Assembly: GCA_020055645.1 (NCBI GenBank)
Contig: CM034546.1
Span: forward strand, 80,600,001-80,664,000
Direction: 5' to 3'
Source: Tomocerus qinae
Taxonomy: Eukaryota; Arthropoda; Collembola; Entomobryomorpha; Tomoceridae
DNA: 64,000 nucleotides
Each line of letters opens with the position of its first letter. Position 1 is the stretch's first letter. A program made the position numbers and the translations under genes. Below the pieces are notes generated by a model. The model saw only the letters and a list, made by a program, of their open reading frames with translations, was not told the origin of the DNA and ran no database searches. Shown one piece after another: positions 54,190-64,000 of the stretch.

Positions 54190-55246
54190 GCTACGAACCG
54201 TGTCGGCGTCTATAACTTACATATGTTGTCAATTCGAATGTGAGGATTACAGTGGTGCAAGCACGTATCCAGGAATTTGACCTAGGGGGGGCACACGATA
54301 ATATATTAGTAAAATTATGGTATTTTCGCTGGATTTTTGGATTTTCAACCTTTATTGACAAAAAAATCGTCTTTTTTGGTAGCTTAGGGGGGGCCCGGAC
54401 CCCCCCCCCGGCCCCCCCTCTGGATACGTGCTTGCAGTGGTGTATATACGAATTCTCTCTGTCGATAGCGTCTGCTTCAAAAATCAACTTGAAAAATGTA
54501 AATGGAAGATTACATAGTTAAGCTTGAGAAGCAGTGGAAAAGTACTGGACTTATACTTGTCAGCGGCAGTACATGTAGCCTCCAGATAGTGCCCTGTAGA
54601 GATCATTACCACGGGATGCTCTATGTACTCCATTGGCAAATCCAAGGCATTGACGATTTCAAACCTCAAGGGGGAGAACGGACTGATGGCTGCGTAGAGA
54701 GAGAACAGCACACCCAGAAGAATCATAATGTACGGTAGAAACATTGATCCTATTCCAATGGCTTTGATGATCCATCCGGGTTTGATTTTCTTCCGTTCTT
54801 CTTTGAAAGTTTCTAAAATTTTAATGTCATCAAATGAGCCAATAATTGTTAATATTTCATTTCTATTAATTAACATTTTATTAAAAAATGTGGATTTAAC
54901 CTTCAAACCTTGCGTCGAGTTTTTAAATCTGATCACTCCCGCGTGGCAGAGAATCCAAATTACTGAAGAATAAGAAATTGCAGGAAGTAGCAGTAAAGAC
55001 AAGAGAAATGACACAGATGTCCATTATAACTATTTCCGCTTTGTAGTATGCGATGGGGACGAATATTAATTTCATGTGATGGTAATTCAGGGCCCCAAGC
55101 AAGGACGCAACGAGTTTCCACTTTTTTGTGGTTTTTTGAAGGCATGTTTTTTTCTTGGAAATTATTATTTCGAATGGACAAATCCCAATTCTGTAAAATA
55201 TATTTTGGTAGTGCACCAAAGATCGAAGCAGAAAAGGGTCATTCAT
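54190..55246 (-). pseudogene. Chemoreceptor-like (gustatory-receptor-type) membrane protein, with MITE in an exon
   Basis: ATG 55246 opens MNDPFLLRSLVHYQNIFYRIG, the soluble N-terminus style of arthropod gustatory receptors. Hydrophobic segments follow (SFLLSLLLLPAISYSSVIWIL; GIGSMFLPYIMILLGVLFSL). A one-base shift is needed near 55018 and another in the T run near 54495. The frame then continues through FEADAIDRENSYIHHC into the MITE 54258-54434. Beyond it, after one 8-bp duplication is removed, the frame reads NPHIRIDNI and meets a GTAAG donor. At least the last transmembrane segments are missing or outside this piece. The receptor family is an inference from layout only. Confidence 0.5.
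54258..54434. mobile_element. G-run MITE inside the chemoreceptor-like exon
   Basis: A 177-bp element with ends CAAGCACGTATCCAG and CTGGATACGTGCTTG and an exact 8-bp duplication CAGTGGTG (54250-54257 and 54435-54442). It has GGGGGGGC near the left end and a G/C block near 54385-54420. Confidence 0.93.
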
Positions 55247-55840
55247 AATATCGGCTCGATTGAGTGCAAAATAATTATTTTCTTATATCTGGGTCATATT
55301 CTACTATATTTCAGGGATTTTCTAAGATGCATGATAATAATATGTTCTTATTAGCAAAGCTCAGAGACAGTACATTTTATAAGAATAAGGAAATGAAAAG
55401 CGTTTTATAATGCGGAAACAAAATATTCGGAGAATTTCCCATGCGGAAAATATAATGCGGACAAACAAAAATAATGGAGATAAGTCCTGTCCTGTATTTT
55501 CAATTAAATTGTATTAAGTGTGTTTCGTCTTGGTGGAATATTACATTAAGTCGTAACTATTCAACTATATAAGCAGTCCATCGTAAGAAGGAAGTAGTGA
55601 AAAATCAATACAATAATCTATGATACACCATACCTACTGTTCTTAGAGTATATTCCAGTAACTGGGGACGGATATGTTCGTAAAGGAATAAAAGGATAAT
55701 TGAATGATTGATAATAGTAAGTTGTATCTATATAAGCAAATAATATTATGATAATAGTATTGTTCACATGATGCTACTTAAAATGTTATTACGTGGATTG
55801 ATAAGATTGCTTATTAAAGAGGACTCAACAACTTCATATA
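55247..55840. other. Non-coding interval
   Basis: AT-rich, with no supported gene or complete repeat. Confidence 0.4.
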
Positions 55841-56008
55841 CAGGGTTGCGCAAAAATAACTGGGCCATAGGAGATTATGCATTGTCAGTAAGCAATACAA
55901 CTTAGATTCGGGTACCAGAAACCATGGCAATTCTGGATTGTATTCTAATGTATTTTTGCACACTGCTATGTATAATCCCTATGGCCCAGTTATTTTTCCG
56001 CAACCCTG
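55841..56008. mobile_element. TA-flanked MITE upstream of SLC26 gene
   Basis: A 168-bp element with ends CAGGGTTGCGCAAAAATAAC and its near complement, TA on both sides (55839-55840 and 56009-56010). The arms continue through TGGGCCATAGG. It lies about 260 bp before the SLC26 start codon. Confidence 0.88.
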
Positions 56009-56266
56009 TAGATAGCAATACAGCTGCCCTTTAACTTGCTATCAAAACAATTTAATCCGCTTAAGTATATGCAATAAATACAATTGTTTAGATGTTGCGT
56101 TGGTAAAGTTTATTGGTTTTGCATTGCACATAATTCAAGATAACACAAAGATTATTCTCAATTCCATGATAACTTGCATGAGCACAATCAATCAATAGTT
56201 AACCACATTGTGAAGTTATTGAGTTGTTTTCTTATGGACCAGTGCTAAGGCTAATGTGCATAAATC

Positions 56267-59200
56267 ATGCCTGATACAATTTCTAACAACAACAGCGAAT
56301 TTTATGTTGTTGATGGAAATGGCAATTTAAATCGTCCGGTGATAAACCAGAAGGATCTTTATTCACAGTACAAAGATGTAGACCTGGACTCTGTTGGTAA
56401 GTTTTTATTATTAATTATACATACCTATAACCATTTACAACAGATCAACTTGCAATACTATTAAAATATTTATGTATAAATATAATTACAATTTTATTAA
56501 TCTTTTATCAGAAAAATAAATATTATTTTTTCATTATGTTAATGTATAGCTGATGTATTATGTTACTAAAAATCTAGACTTTCGAATACCTTCGGAATGT
56601 TTCAGTATACCTGCAAGTGTGAAATCATTTCAGTTTACTCCTGTGAAATGGCTGTATTCACTTTTCCCTATTCTGGAGTGGTTTCCTCGCTATCAATGGA
56701 AAGAGGATTTAAAAAATGACATCGCCGCTGGTCTCACTGTTTCATTTATGCACATTCCACAAGGTACACAGTTTGGCAAATGCAGTCAAGTATGTACTTA
56801 GACTTGACTGCACTAAACCATTCTGTTCAGCATTATCTATGAACATTGAGACTGTTTACCTATATCTGTTTACTATTATAGGAATGGGATATGCAATATT
56901 GGCATACGTCAACCCTGTGATTGGAATTTACATGTCATTCTTCCCAATAGTGGTTTATACATTTATGGGGACATCGAGACATGGATCTTTAGGTTTCTAT
57001 AACTTTCTATACCACCGTGCTTACAAAATTTAACTCCCTATACATTTCGTAAAAAATATTTGAAATATAAACAATGGATATTTGTTATATTTCATATTAT
57101 TATGAATATTCATAGTTATGTTATTTCATAGGACATATTTCATGTATTTTCATAATAATTCATAATATGTTTCATAGATAGGGTATATCCCATGGTTCAT
57201 ACAAGTTATGAAGTTATAATTATAATATCTGGTTTCATTACTAACTTGTTTTATAATTTACTGTTGCATACAAAATTCACTTAAGCAATAGTAATAATAT
57301 ACAAATATTTTGCTATTTTTAATTTTTTATATATTTATTTCTAGATTATTTATTTATTTATTTATTTTAAACCATTTTAGTTATCATACTGTCAACTAAT
57401 AATGTAGTGTATTTTCATGTATATTGGATAGTTTACTTAGTTAATGTGGTTTTTTGAACTTTTACTACAGGTGCATTTACTGTGATCGGTCTTATGACTG
57501 GTACAATAGTTTCCAATCAGTTAGAAAAGTATGAAGATAGTTCTTCATCAAATTTTGAAACTTCAACTGATGAAACTACAGAAGAGGGTTCTATTGTTCC
57601 AAACTACAAGTACACTCCCGAACAAATCGTAGCAACAATTACTTTAACTGTGGGGCTATGCCAAGTAAATATTGAATTCACTCACAGTTCATTTACACTT
57701 TAAAAGGACATAGGCTAAAATATTTTTTATGGAATTAATGAAGATGTTGATGGGAGTTCTTCGCTTAGGAAAAATTAGTCTTCTTTTGTCACCTGCACTT
57801 GTTGGTGGGTTTACCACAGGCGCTGCTATCCATGTCTTGGTTTCACAGATTAAAACTGCACTTGGATTGAGTATTAAAGAAAGACAAGGCATCTTTAAAA
57901 TACCATTAGTAAGATATACATTACTAATTTTATTTGTGGACTAATGATTGAACTTTGAAAATGTATAATATTTCTAGGCTTGTTACGATATAGTAATTAA
58001 CATAGACGATTCGAATACAGCTGCAATCATTATGTCTGCAGTAACAATGATCCTCTTAATTATCTACAATGAACTAATAAAAGTAAGTTTTATTATCACC
58101 ATGACAAAAAGGAATGGTAACTAAGCCTATCATAGGTTCAAATTAAGAATGTTTGTGCAGGAAAGGCTGGGGAAAAAGATTTCTTTTCCTATTCCGGTCG
58201 AAATGTTAGCTATCGTGATTGGCACTTTGGTATCGCATTTTGGACATTTGCACTCAAATTACGATGTTGCTATAGTTGGCGATATTCCTACTGGGTAACT
58301 TATACAAATAATTACAATTAATTCAATCATTCGTGTAATTGGAATCGGCATACAAATATTTATCATTTTTTTCAATATTTGTATGCACAGACAATTTTGT
58401 CCCGTTTGTTTATATTTTACAACTTTTGGAAGATTTATAAAAACTGTAACATTTTACACTTGCAAAACTTTTCTATTTTATTGCTTTAGCAATGTTTTAA
58501 AATATTATATTCCATTCGCAATTCACCAAGTTTTCATAATTTTTGTTTTTGCAATTTTTTACAACTATTTTATAACTTTACAAGAGATCTTATTGTAAAA
58601 TAAAATCAATTACTTACATTTTAGAATGCCAACCCCCGAAGCCCCTCCTTTGAATATTATTCCTGACGTTGTCGTTGGAAGTTTTGTAATTAGCATTGTT
58701 GCCTATGCAGTCTCTATTTCTATGGCCAAGTTATTTGCAGACAAGCATCATTATTACGTCGATGCCAATCAAGAACTAATAGCAATGGTAAGTGGTTACT
58801 ACTTGTGATTGCTTTAGAGATGTTCAGTGGAAAATGATATTATGTAATCATACAGTCTCACAGTACATTTATATATATACTAGTATGCAGTATGCAATAT
58901 TATGTACTTGTATACTATAATTATCTACAGTATCAGAATATGAAATAGGGATCTAGTAACACTGTTGGAGGTTTCTTTAAATGTGCTCCAGTTTCCATAT
59001 CTCTTGCACGAAGTATCGTTCAGGAATCCGTCGGTGGTCGGACTCTATTAACTGGAGTATGTTCTTGTGGAGTACTTCTTTTAGTTTTACTCTGGATCGG
59101 CCCTTATTTCGAAGATTTGCCTCATGTAAGAGTCCTTTATATTAAACTAAAGTAATATTAATTTTATTAGTATAATTGTAGTAGAACAAACAATGGAATT

Positions 59201-60658
59201 ATGGGCTTTGGTATTTTTCTTTTACTATTTTCGATCTCCAAATTTTTTATGAATACTACTATTTTTATTGTGGTTGATAATTTCTGAAATAATTTTTCAG
59301 TGTGTATTAGCGTCGATAATTATCGTAGCATTGAAAAAGATGCTTCTTCAAGCTTTGGATTTGCCAAAAATATGGAACGAGTGCTCAATTCATGGATTAA
59401 TTTGGTTAGCTTCATTTTTGGGAACAATAGTGCTAGACAATGAGTATGGACTGGCAATTGGAATAGTAATATCCTTATTGACCTTAATTTGGCGATCCAA
59501 CAAATCCGAAATATACGTTTTAGGACAATATCAAAATTACGATGTTTATGTGGACACCAAAATTTGTACAGATGTAAGTTTGCTAACACTTTTTGCAAAA
59601 ATGTAGAAAGCTAACTCTATAGTAATGTAGTTTATATGTTGCTATACAAGTTTTATTTTCTTTATCGTGACATTTAAAAACTCGTTGGACGTTCTTGACC
59701 ATCATCCCTCACTCACTGATGTTTTGAAAATATTTCTTAATTATTTTTATGTTATAGCAAGCAATAAACATTTCCATAACAGTATTGACAGCATACTCTG
59801 TAAAGTTGACAGAGTCTAGCTGTCAATATATAGCATAATATTATTGTACTGTTATTATTTGAGGTGCAGGTGTAGGTGTAATAATGCATAATAATAATAT
59901 ATTATTATGTTTGTATAAATGAAGGCCAAAGAAATAGCAGGAATGAAGATAATCAAATATTCTGGCAGTCTTAATTTTGCTACTGTGGAAAACTTTCTTG
60001 CAAATTTGAATAATATCATTTCTGACAAAATACTTCAAAATCAGGTATCTTACATATTTTTCTGCTTGTATAATTGTATTTTAAGGAATAAAAGGTTTGC
60101 AAAACGCTCATATAGACATAATATTTCCTTGTATCTTCTTAAAAGTGGCATTGGGCTCTTTTTCATGTATATAGTATGAAATATATTTATTTTATACCGT
60201 TGGATATTTATTCATTTTTACAGAAAAGGCAAGACCAGAATTTTACTGAAATAACCACAGAAGCAGATTCGATAGTAAATGGACATTTAGAAGACCTTGC
60301 AGACAAAAAGATGAAAGAAACACCTGTAATCATTACTTAAAAATAATTATGGTATCTGTAATAATAATTCTATTTGTGGCGAATTTTCAAAGCAAACTTT
60401 TATTTTCAGTTAAGGTGGATATTACTTGATTTATCAAGTGCCAGTTCGATTGATCCAGAAGCAATTAAATCGCTCCGAGAATTACGGAAAAATTATGCAA
60501 AAAAGGGAATTACATTCGTTTACGCTAATTGCTCTGACATTGTCTTCCATACTATGTTAAAATGTGGGTTTGTTCAAAACGCTGGAACAAATAGCTTTTT
60601 CCCAACAATTTATGATGCCATAATATTTTGCAAATTGTATAATGATAAATCTTCATAA
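56267..60658 (+). CDS. SLC26/SulP family anion transporter, 13 exons, intact
   Basis: Exons 56267-56396, 56578-56763, 56882-56992, 57471-57664, 57744-57908, 57978-58082, 58161-58294, 58625-58787, 58949-59125, 59301-59573, 59925-60044, 60224-60325 and 60410-60658 join in phase to 2109 nt (702 residues). The N-terminal cytosolic part leads to the SulP signature (GMGYAILAYVNPVIGIYMSF, then GTSRHGSLG). Repeated transmembrane helices follow, including NTVGGFFKCAPVSISLARS, and a cytosolic STAS domain makes up the last four exons (about residues 540-690: YDVYVDTKICTD, GMKIIKYSGSLNFA, WILLDLSSASSIDPEA). These proteins exchange or carry sulfate, bicarbonate, chloride or oxalate across the plasma membrane; the substrate cannot be told. 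A poly(A) signal AATAAA lies at 60667-60672. Confidence 0.95.
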
Positions 60659-62018
60659 TAATTAACAAATAAAGTTAATAGATAATGAAAACGCTGTACT
60701 AATTTTTTGATGTCCTGATTTCAAACAACCATTTTGCATTTATTTCAAGGATTAATGAAATTATATTACATATAGTTGAATCCTAGCACACAAAATGTGC
60801 TAGAAAATGTTGCAATCAGTAAATTTCTAGCGACTGCGCATTGGCCCGAATTTCACTAATTAATTACAAAATATTACGGACATAGAAACATACAAACATT
60901 TATTCAAGAATAATGAAAGAATCCCATGCGCATGCCCCACTTTATGCTTATGTAGAGTAAAGATTGCTTGCTGTTTGGATATTACAGAACTCGCAATACT
61001 GAATACGGATATATGTCATAATGATTCTGAAGTGCTATAATAATATTGCTCATTGTAATTGTACTGTCTCAATAAAGTATTTGTAATTTTAATTTGTAAC
61101 ATGCATGCTTATAAAAATGTGTAAGTCCAGGAAATTGATCTAGGGTGTGCTAATATTATTGGATTAGCATAATATTGTAATATTCGCGTGAAGTGCAAAA
61201 AGTGATGGCCTTTTTATTCGGAATTAGTTAAAGTAGTATATGATCGCACGAAAAGCAAAAAATGTTTGTGACATTTTTATAAAAGCCACTCATTTATATT
61301 ATAGAATTATCTTTGCGGTTGCGTTTTTCAAATATTTAGTGTTTTAGCACCGCCAATAAATACGTGTCTGAGAGGAAGAAATATAATATGAGTATTTGTT
61401 TCGTTGTTTTATTTGATTTAACATGATGTTAGTCTGCCTGTCCATAGTAATATTATGCATGGTCAGATGAGTTCGCAGCAGACTGATAGCGTAATGTTCT
61501 ATAGAAAATAGAAACGCAAGAAGAATGCTATTATGTCACAGTGACACAGACAAGGTAAATCGATTTTTATCTAAGCATTCTAAGTTTCTAATGCATTTTG
61601 TTGGTACATGGCAATTAGTTATAATATAAATAAAAAATCAATAATAATAATTTAACATAAAATATTTTAGAGAATCAATACAAATGCACTTAATAATGGT
61701 GGGTTGGTTTATTTCCCAAGGTAGGGAAAATAAATATAAGGAAAAGTAAATATATAAAACTGGTCTTGAAAATATTAGCATATGGCGTTCAAACATAAAG
61801 CATTCAGAGCTATGAGGGTAAACAGTGGACCGTCCTTTTACTACTCTCAAATGGTACGCGATGTCATCTTTTTTTCGTCATTCTAATATCTTTACAATTG
61901 TTGCATGTCAGTTTCTGTATTTGCTGACACATCGTTGTAATTGTTGAAACATAGTTGTTATGAGTATTAATTATTATTCCTACGTTAGTATAAATCAACG
62001 TATACCAGATTTAACTGA
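60659..62018. other. Downstream non-coding interval
   Basis: It begins with the SLC26 3' UTR. Positions about 61125-61365 resemble a degraded G-run MITE (CCAGGAAATTGATCTAGG ... AATAAATACGTGTCTGAG with CGTGAAGTGCAAAAA inside). No gene is supported. Confidence 0.45.
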
Positions 62019-62175
62019 CAGGGCCGCAGCTAGGGGGGGGACACCGGGGCACGTGCCCCCCCCCCCGAAATCGAGAAAAATAAAGAAATTTTTGTCTAAA
62101 ATCGCAAAAAATCGCTAAAATGAGCTAATTTTTTCTTGGTGCCCCTCTCGAAATTTTTTTCTGGCTGCGGCCCTG
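62019..62175. mobile_element. G-run MITE (CAGGGCCGCAGC ends), copy 2
   Basis: A 157-bp element with exact 8-bp duplication TTAACTGA (62011-62018 and 62176-62183), ends CAGGGCCGCAGC and GCTGCGGCCCTG. It is nearly identical to 24768-24926 at both ends (CACCGGGGCACGTGCCCCCC; TTTTTTCTTGGTGCCCCTC). Confidence 0.95.
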
Positions 62176-62183
62176 TTAACTGA

Positions 62184-63066
62184 TATATATCTCCTATCTA
62201 TTGACGATGGACTTGCAAAATTAATATGCTTTTCATACCTTTGCTTATCAGAAAAGGTTACGTAACGACGACTTTGTTCAACATATGAAACTAGATATTA
62301 TACTGTATATACAGATGAGATTTTAATGCTGCGAACTCGACTTTGAAGAAACCACTACAATGGTCTCAATTTTACATGTAAAATTGAGACCATTGCGGTG
62401 GTTTCTTTAAAGTCGAGTTCGCAGCATTAAAATCTGAAGAATATATATATATTTAATTATCGTATAAATGCGTTGTAAATAAATCACGACAATCTAGGAA
62501 TAAGGTCTTGCTCAATATTTGTCAAAAACCGATGTAGATAACGTCAAGAAATGAAGGGCGGTCTCTGGTTTAACGTCGTCATTGTGTGGCGTTTTCACGT
62601 TTTTTTATTTATAAAAATAGAATTGTCTCACTTTGCGATTATTGAAACTCAAATTATGTTAAGTTGTAAAAACACATATGAGTAAATAACTGTTTCATTC
62701 AGCTGTACTGCATTTTCATGGCCATGAATACTTTCGAGCGAGAAAGCCTAAGAGATGGTTTGATAATGTTAAAAGCGAAACTTTATCTTAATATTATTAA
62801 TCATTATTAAATTTGACAGCCCTATAGGATATTAGAATGATAATTTCATATAGTCTATCGAGCTCTTTATCACAGCTTGCTTTTAGTTTATAAAATTAAA
62901 ATATTACAATAATGATATCTGACGATGACGATGGGACTCATTTTTAAGCTTCCTAATTTTTTATGTACAATACTCAACAAACAGATATCCACGCACGTGT
63001 CATGATAAGTGTCTACAGTAAGCTCTGCCACTTGCTTGATGAATCATGTATAACAATAACAGTTGA
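62184..63066. other. Interval with a perfect-type palindrome
   Basis: It holds the palindrome at 62318-62435, described separately. The rest is AT-rich with no supported gene. Confidence 0.4.
62318..62435. repeat. 118-bp near-perfect palindrome
   Basis: Two arms of about 56 bp meet at ACATGT (62374-62379). They differ at only two or three positions (ACTACAATGG against CCATTGCGGT; TTTGAAGAA against TTCTTTAAA). The outer words are AGATTTTAATGCTGCG and its complement. It is either a tiny fold-back transposon or a hairpin-forming transcript. Confidence 0.9.
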
Positions 63067-63074
63067 AATATTAT

Positions 63075-63222
63075 CAGGGCCACAGCCAGAAAAAAATTTC
63101 GGGAGGGGCACCAAGAAAAAATTAGCGCGAAAATTTTAGCGATAAAAATTTCTTTATTTTTCTCGATTTCGAGGGGGGGGGGCCAGGGGCCCCGGTGGCC
63201 CCCCCCCCTCGCTGCGGCCCTG
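63075..63222. mobile_element. G-run MITE (CAGGGCCRCAGC ends), copy 3, inverted
   Basis: A 148-bp element with exact 8-bp duplication AATATTAT (63067-63074 and 63223-63230), oriented opposite to the copies at 24768 and 62019. The C/G block GGGGCCCCGGTGGCCCC lies near the right end. Confidence 0.93.
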
Positions 63223-63468
63223 AATATTATGGCTGATATAAATATGGTTGGTCTGGGATAAGAGGAAATTATACTTTTTCGGGTCAAGCTAAAAAGTTGA
63301 ATTACATAAATTTATTATTGGAATATAGTGTTTGAAATACTTCTTACCAAGGTTGGTTAAAATATCATAATAATGTATTGCATATTATTATGCATTCAAA
63401 AAGGTTTAAATTATTTATTGGTATTTTATACGTCCAAAATGAAATTTATTGCAATAATTTTTGTAGCT

Positions 63469-64000
63469 ATGGACAGACTTGAGGAAATAGGAGGAGTTCT
63501 TCTTTACATTGATAACTCAAATATTTTTATCGAAACCCAAAAATTTGGGGCTCGAAAAAAGAAATTCCCAAAGGATATATGGGATAATTGTGCAAGAGTT
63601 AAGTTCGTTGAAATGCTTAAACTTGTATTGGACGGGCGTGACACTCTTCATGCGGAGCTATATGGGTCCGAATGTCACGAGATGGATACGGTTTGGGAGG
63701 AGGTCAAGAAGAGTGGGCTAAGAGTTAATTTAAGTAAAAGATCCACTTGGACAGGTAAAGAAAAAATGGTGGACACTAGATTGACTGCCGATGCTGTGGA
63801 AAACATTATTATTCATCGAGATCTTGCCGACCTCAAAAACTCCGCATTTATACTACTCAGTGGAGACAAAGATATGCTAAGCTGTGTTGAAAAAGCAAAA
63901 AAATACGATTGGAAAATTGAAGTTTGGTCTTATAAGGGGGCTCTACATAAAGATTTCAAAAACTTCCTTCAAGAGGATGACATTTTCTACCTTGATGACT
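63469..64000 (+). CDS. NYN-domain protein (PIN-like nuclease fold), 3' end outside window
   Basis: ATG 63469 follows a TTTTGTAG splice acceptor (exon start about 63467). The frame is open to the window edge (177 codons). The NYN fold is shown by LLYIDNSNIF (Asp15, Asn18), VDTRLTADAV (Asp102, Asp108) and FILLSGDKDM (Asp133, Asp135), the acidic residues that bind metal in NYN/PIN ribonucleases. EVWSYKGALHKDFKNF follows as the next strand and helix. Proteins of this group cleave or bind RNA; this one could be a host gene or a domesticated mobile-element protein. No other domain is visible yet because the gene is cut off. It lies 240 bp after a MITE. Confidence 0.85.
   Translation, partial: MDRLEEIGGVLLYIDNSNIFIETQKFGARKKKFPKDIWDNCARVKFVEMLKLVLDGRDTLHAELYGSECHEMDTVWEEVKKSGLRVNLSKRSTWTGKEKMVDTRLTADAVENIIIHRDLADLKNSAFILLSGDKDMLSCVEKAKKYDWKIEVWSYKGALHKDFKNFLQEDDIFYLDD

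Noticed and set aside
54502-54973. Plus-strand ORFs over the chemoreceptor-like gene
   Set aside because: They are antisense shadows; the minus strand has hydrophobic helices and the start of a receptor-like protein.

Overview
This is nuclear DNA of an invertebrate animal, most likely an arthropod. It is AT-rich, has many small GT-AG introns, and carries animal gene families: a CYP3-clan P450, an SLC26 anion exchanger, a TPR co-chaperone-like gene, THAP and MADF proteins. More than half of the window consists of transposable elements. A diverged LRR-type gene and a chemoreceptor-like gene would fit an early-branching hexapod such as a springtail, but that is only a guess. No prokaryotic operon, CRISPR array, rRNA or convincing tRNA was seen.

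Host genes that can be spliced by hand with consistent phases: a 524-residue cytochrome P450 (3225-5777, +), a 183-residue TPR protein (37255-38408, +), a 702-residue SLC26/SulP transporter in 13 exons (56267-60658, +), and the start of a NYN-domain (PIN-like nuclease fold) protein running off the right edge (63469-64000, +). Damaged host-type genes: an LRR-like gene (about 15010-9770, -), a signal-peptide receptor-like gene broken by three transposon insertions (39324-44942, +), a chemoreceptor-like gene with a MITE in an exon (55246-54190, -), and a repeat-rich protein gene of unknown type (53796-52556, -).

Mobile elements, left to right: fold-back elements (340-893, 1615-2381, 4632-5271 inside a P450 intron, 7684-8460); a hAT-type element (6091-6835); a nearly complete PIF/Harbinger element with an intact transposase (10360-13614) in an intron of the LRR-like gene; a THAP/P-like element (17990-20496); two copies each of two long interspersed repeats carrying expanded minisatellites (about 26290-29990 and 50265-52570; 22495-23685 and 29003-29660); a 5'-truncated but open LINE with 17-bp target duplications (32464-35210); two tandem Helitron-like units (39537-44033), the first holding a 1.24-kb fold-back; a 4.4-kb fold-back with a broken MULE transposase (44947-49382); and at least nine short G-run MITEs, most with 8-bp target duplications.

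The main result is the nesting itself. Target duplications, a paralogous empty site and host reading frames rejoined across insertions give exact element ends and an order of events. The long intact ORFs argue that the sequence is accurate, so the single-base frameshifts in other genes probably reflect real decay.
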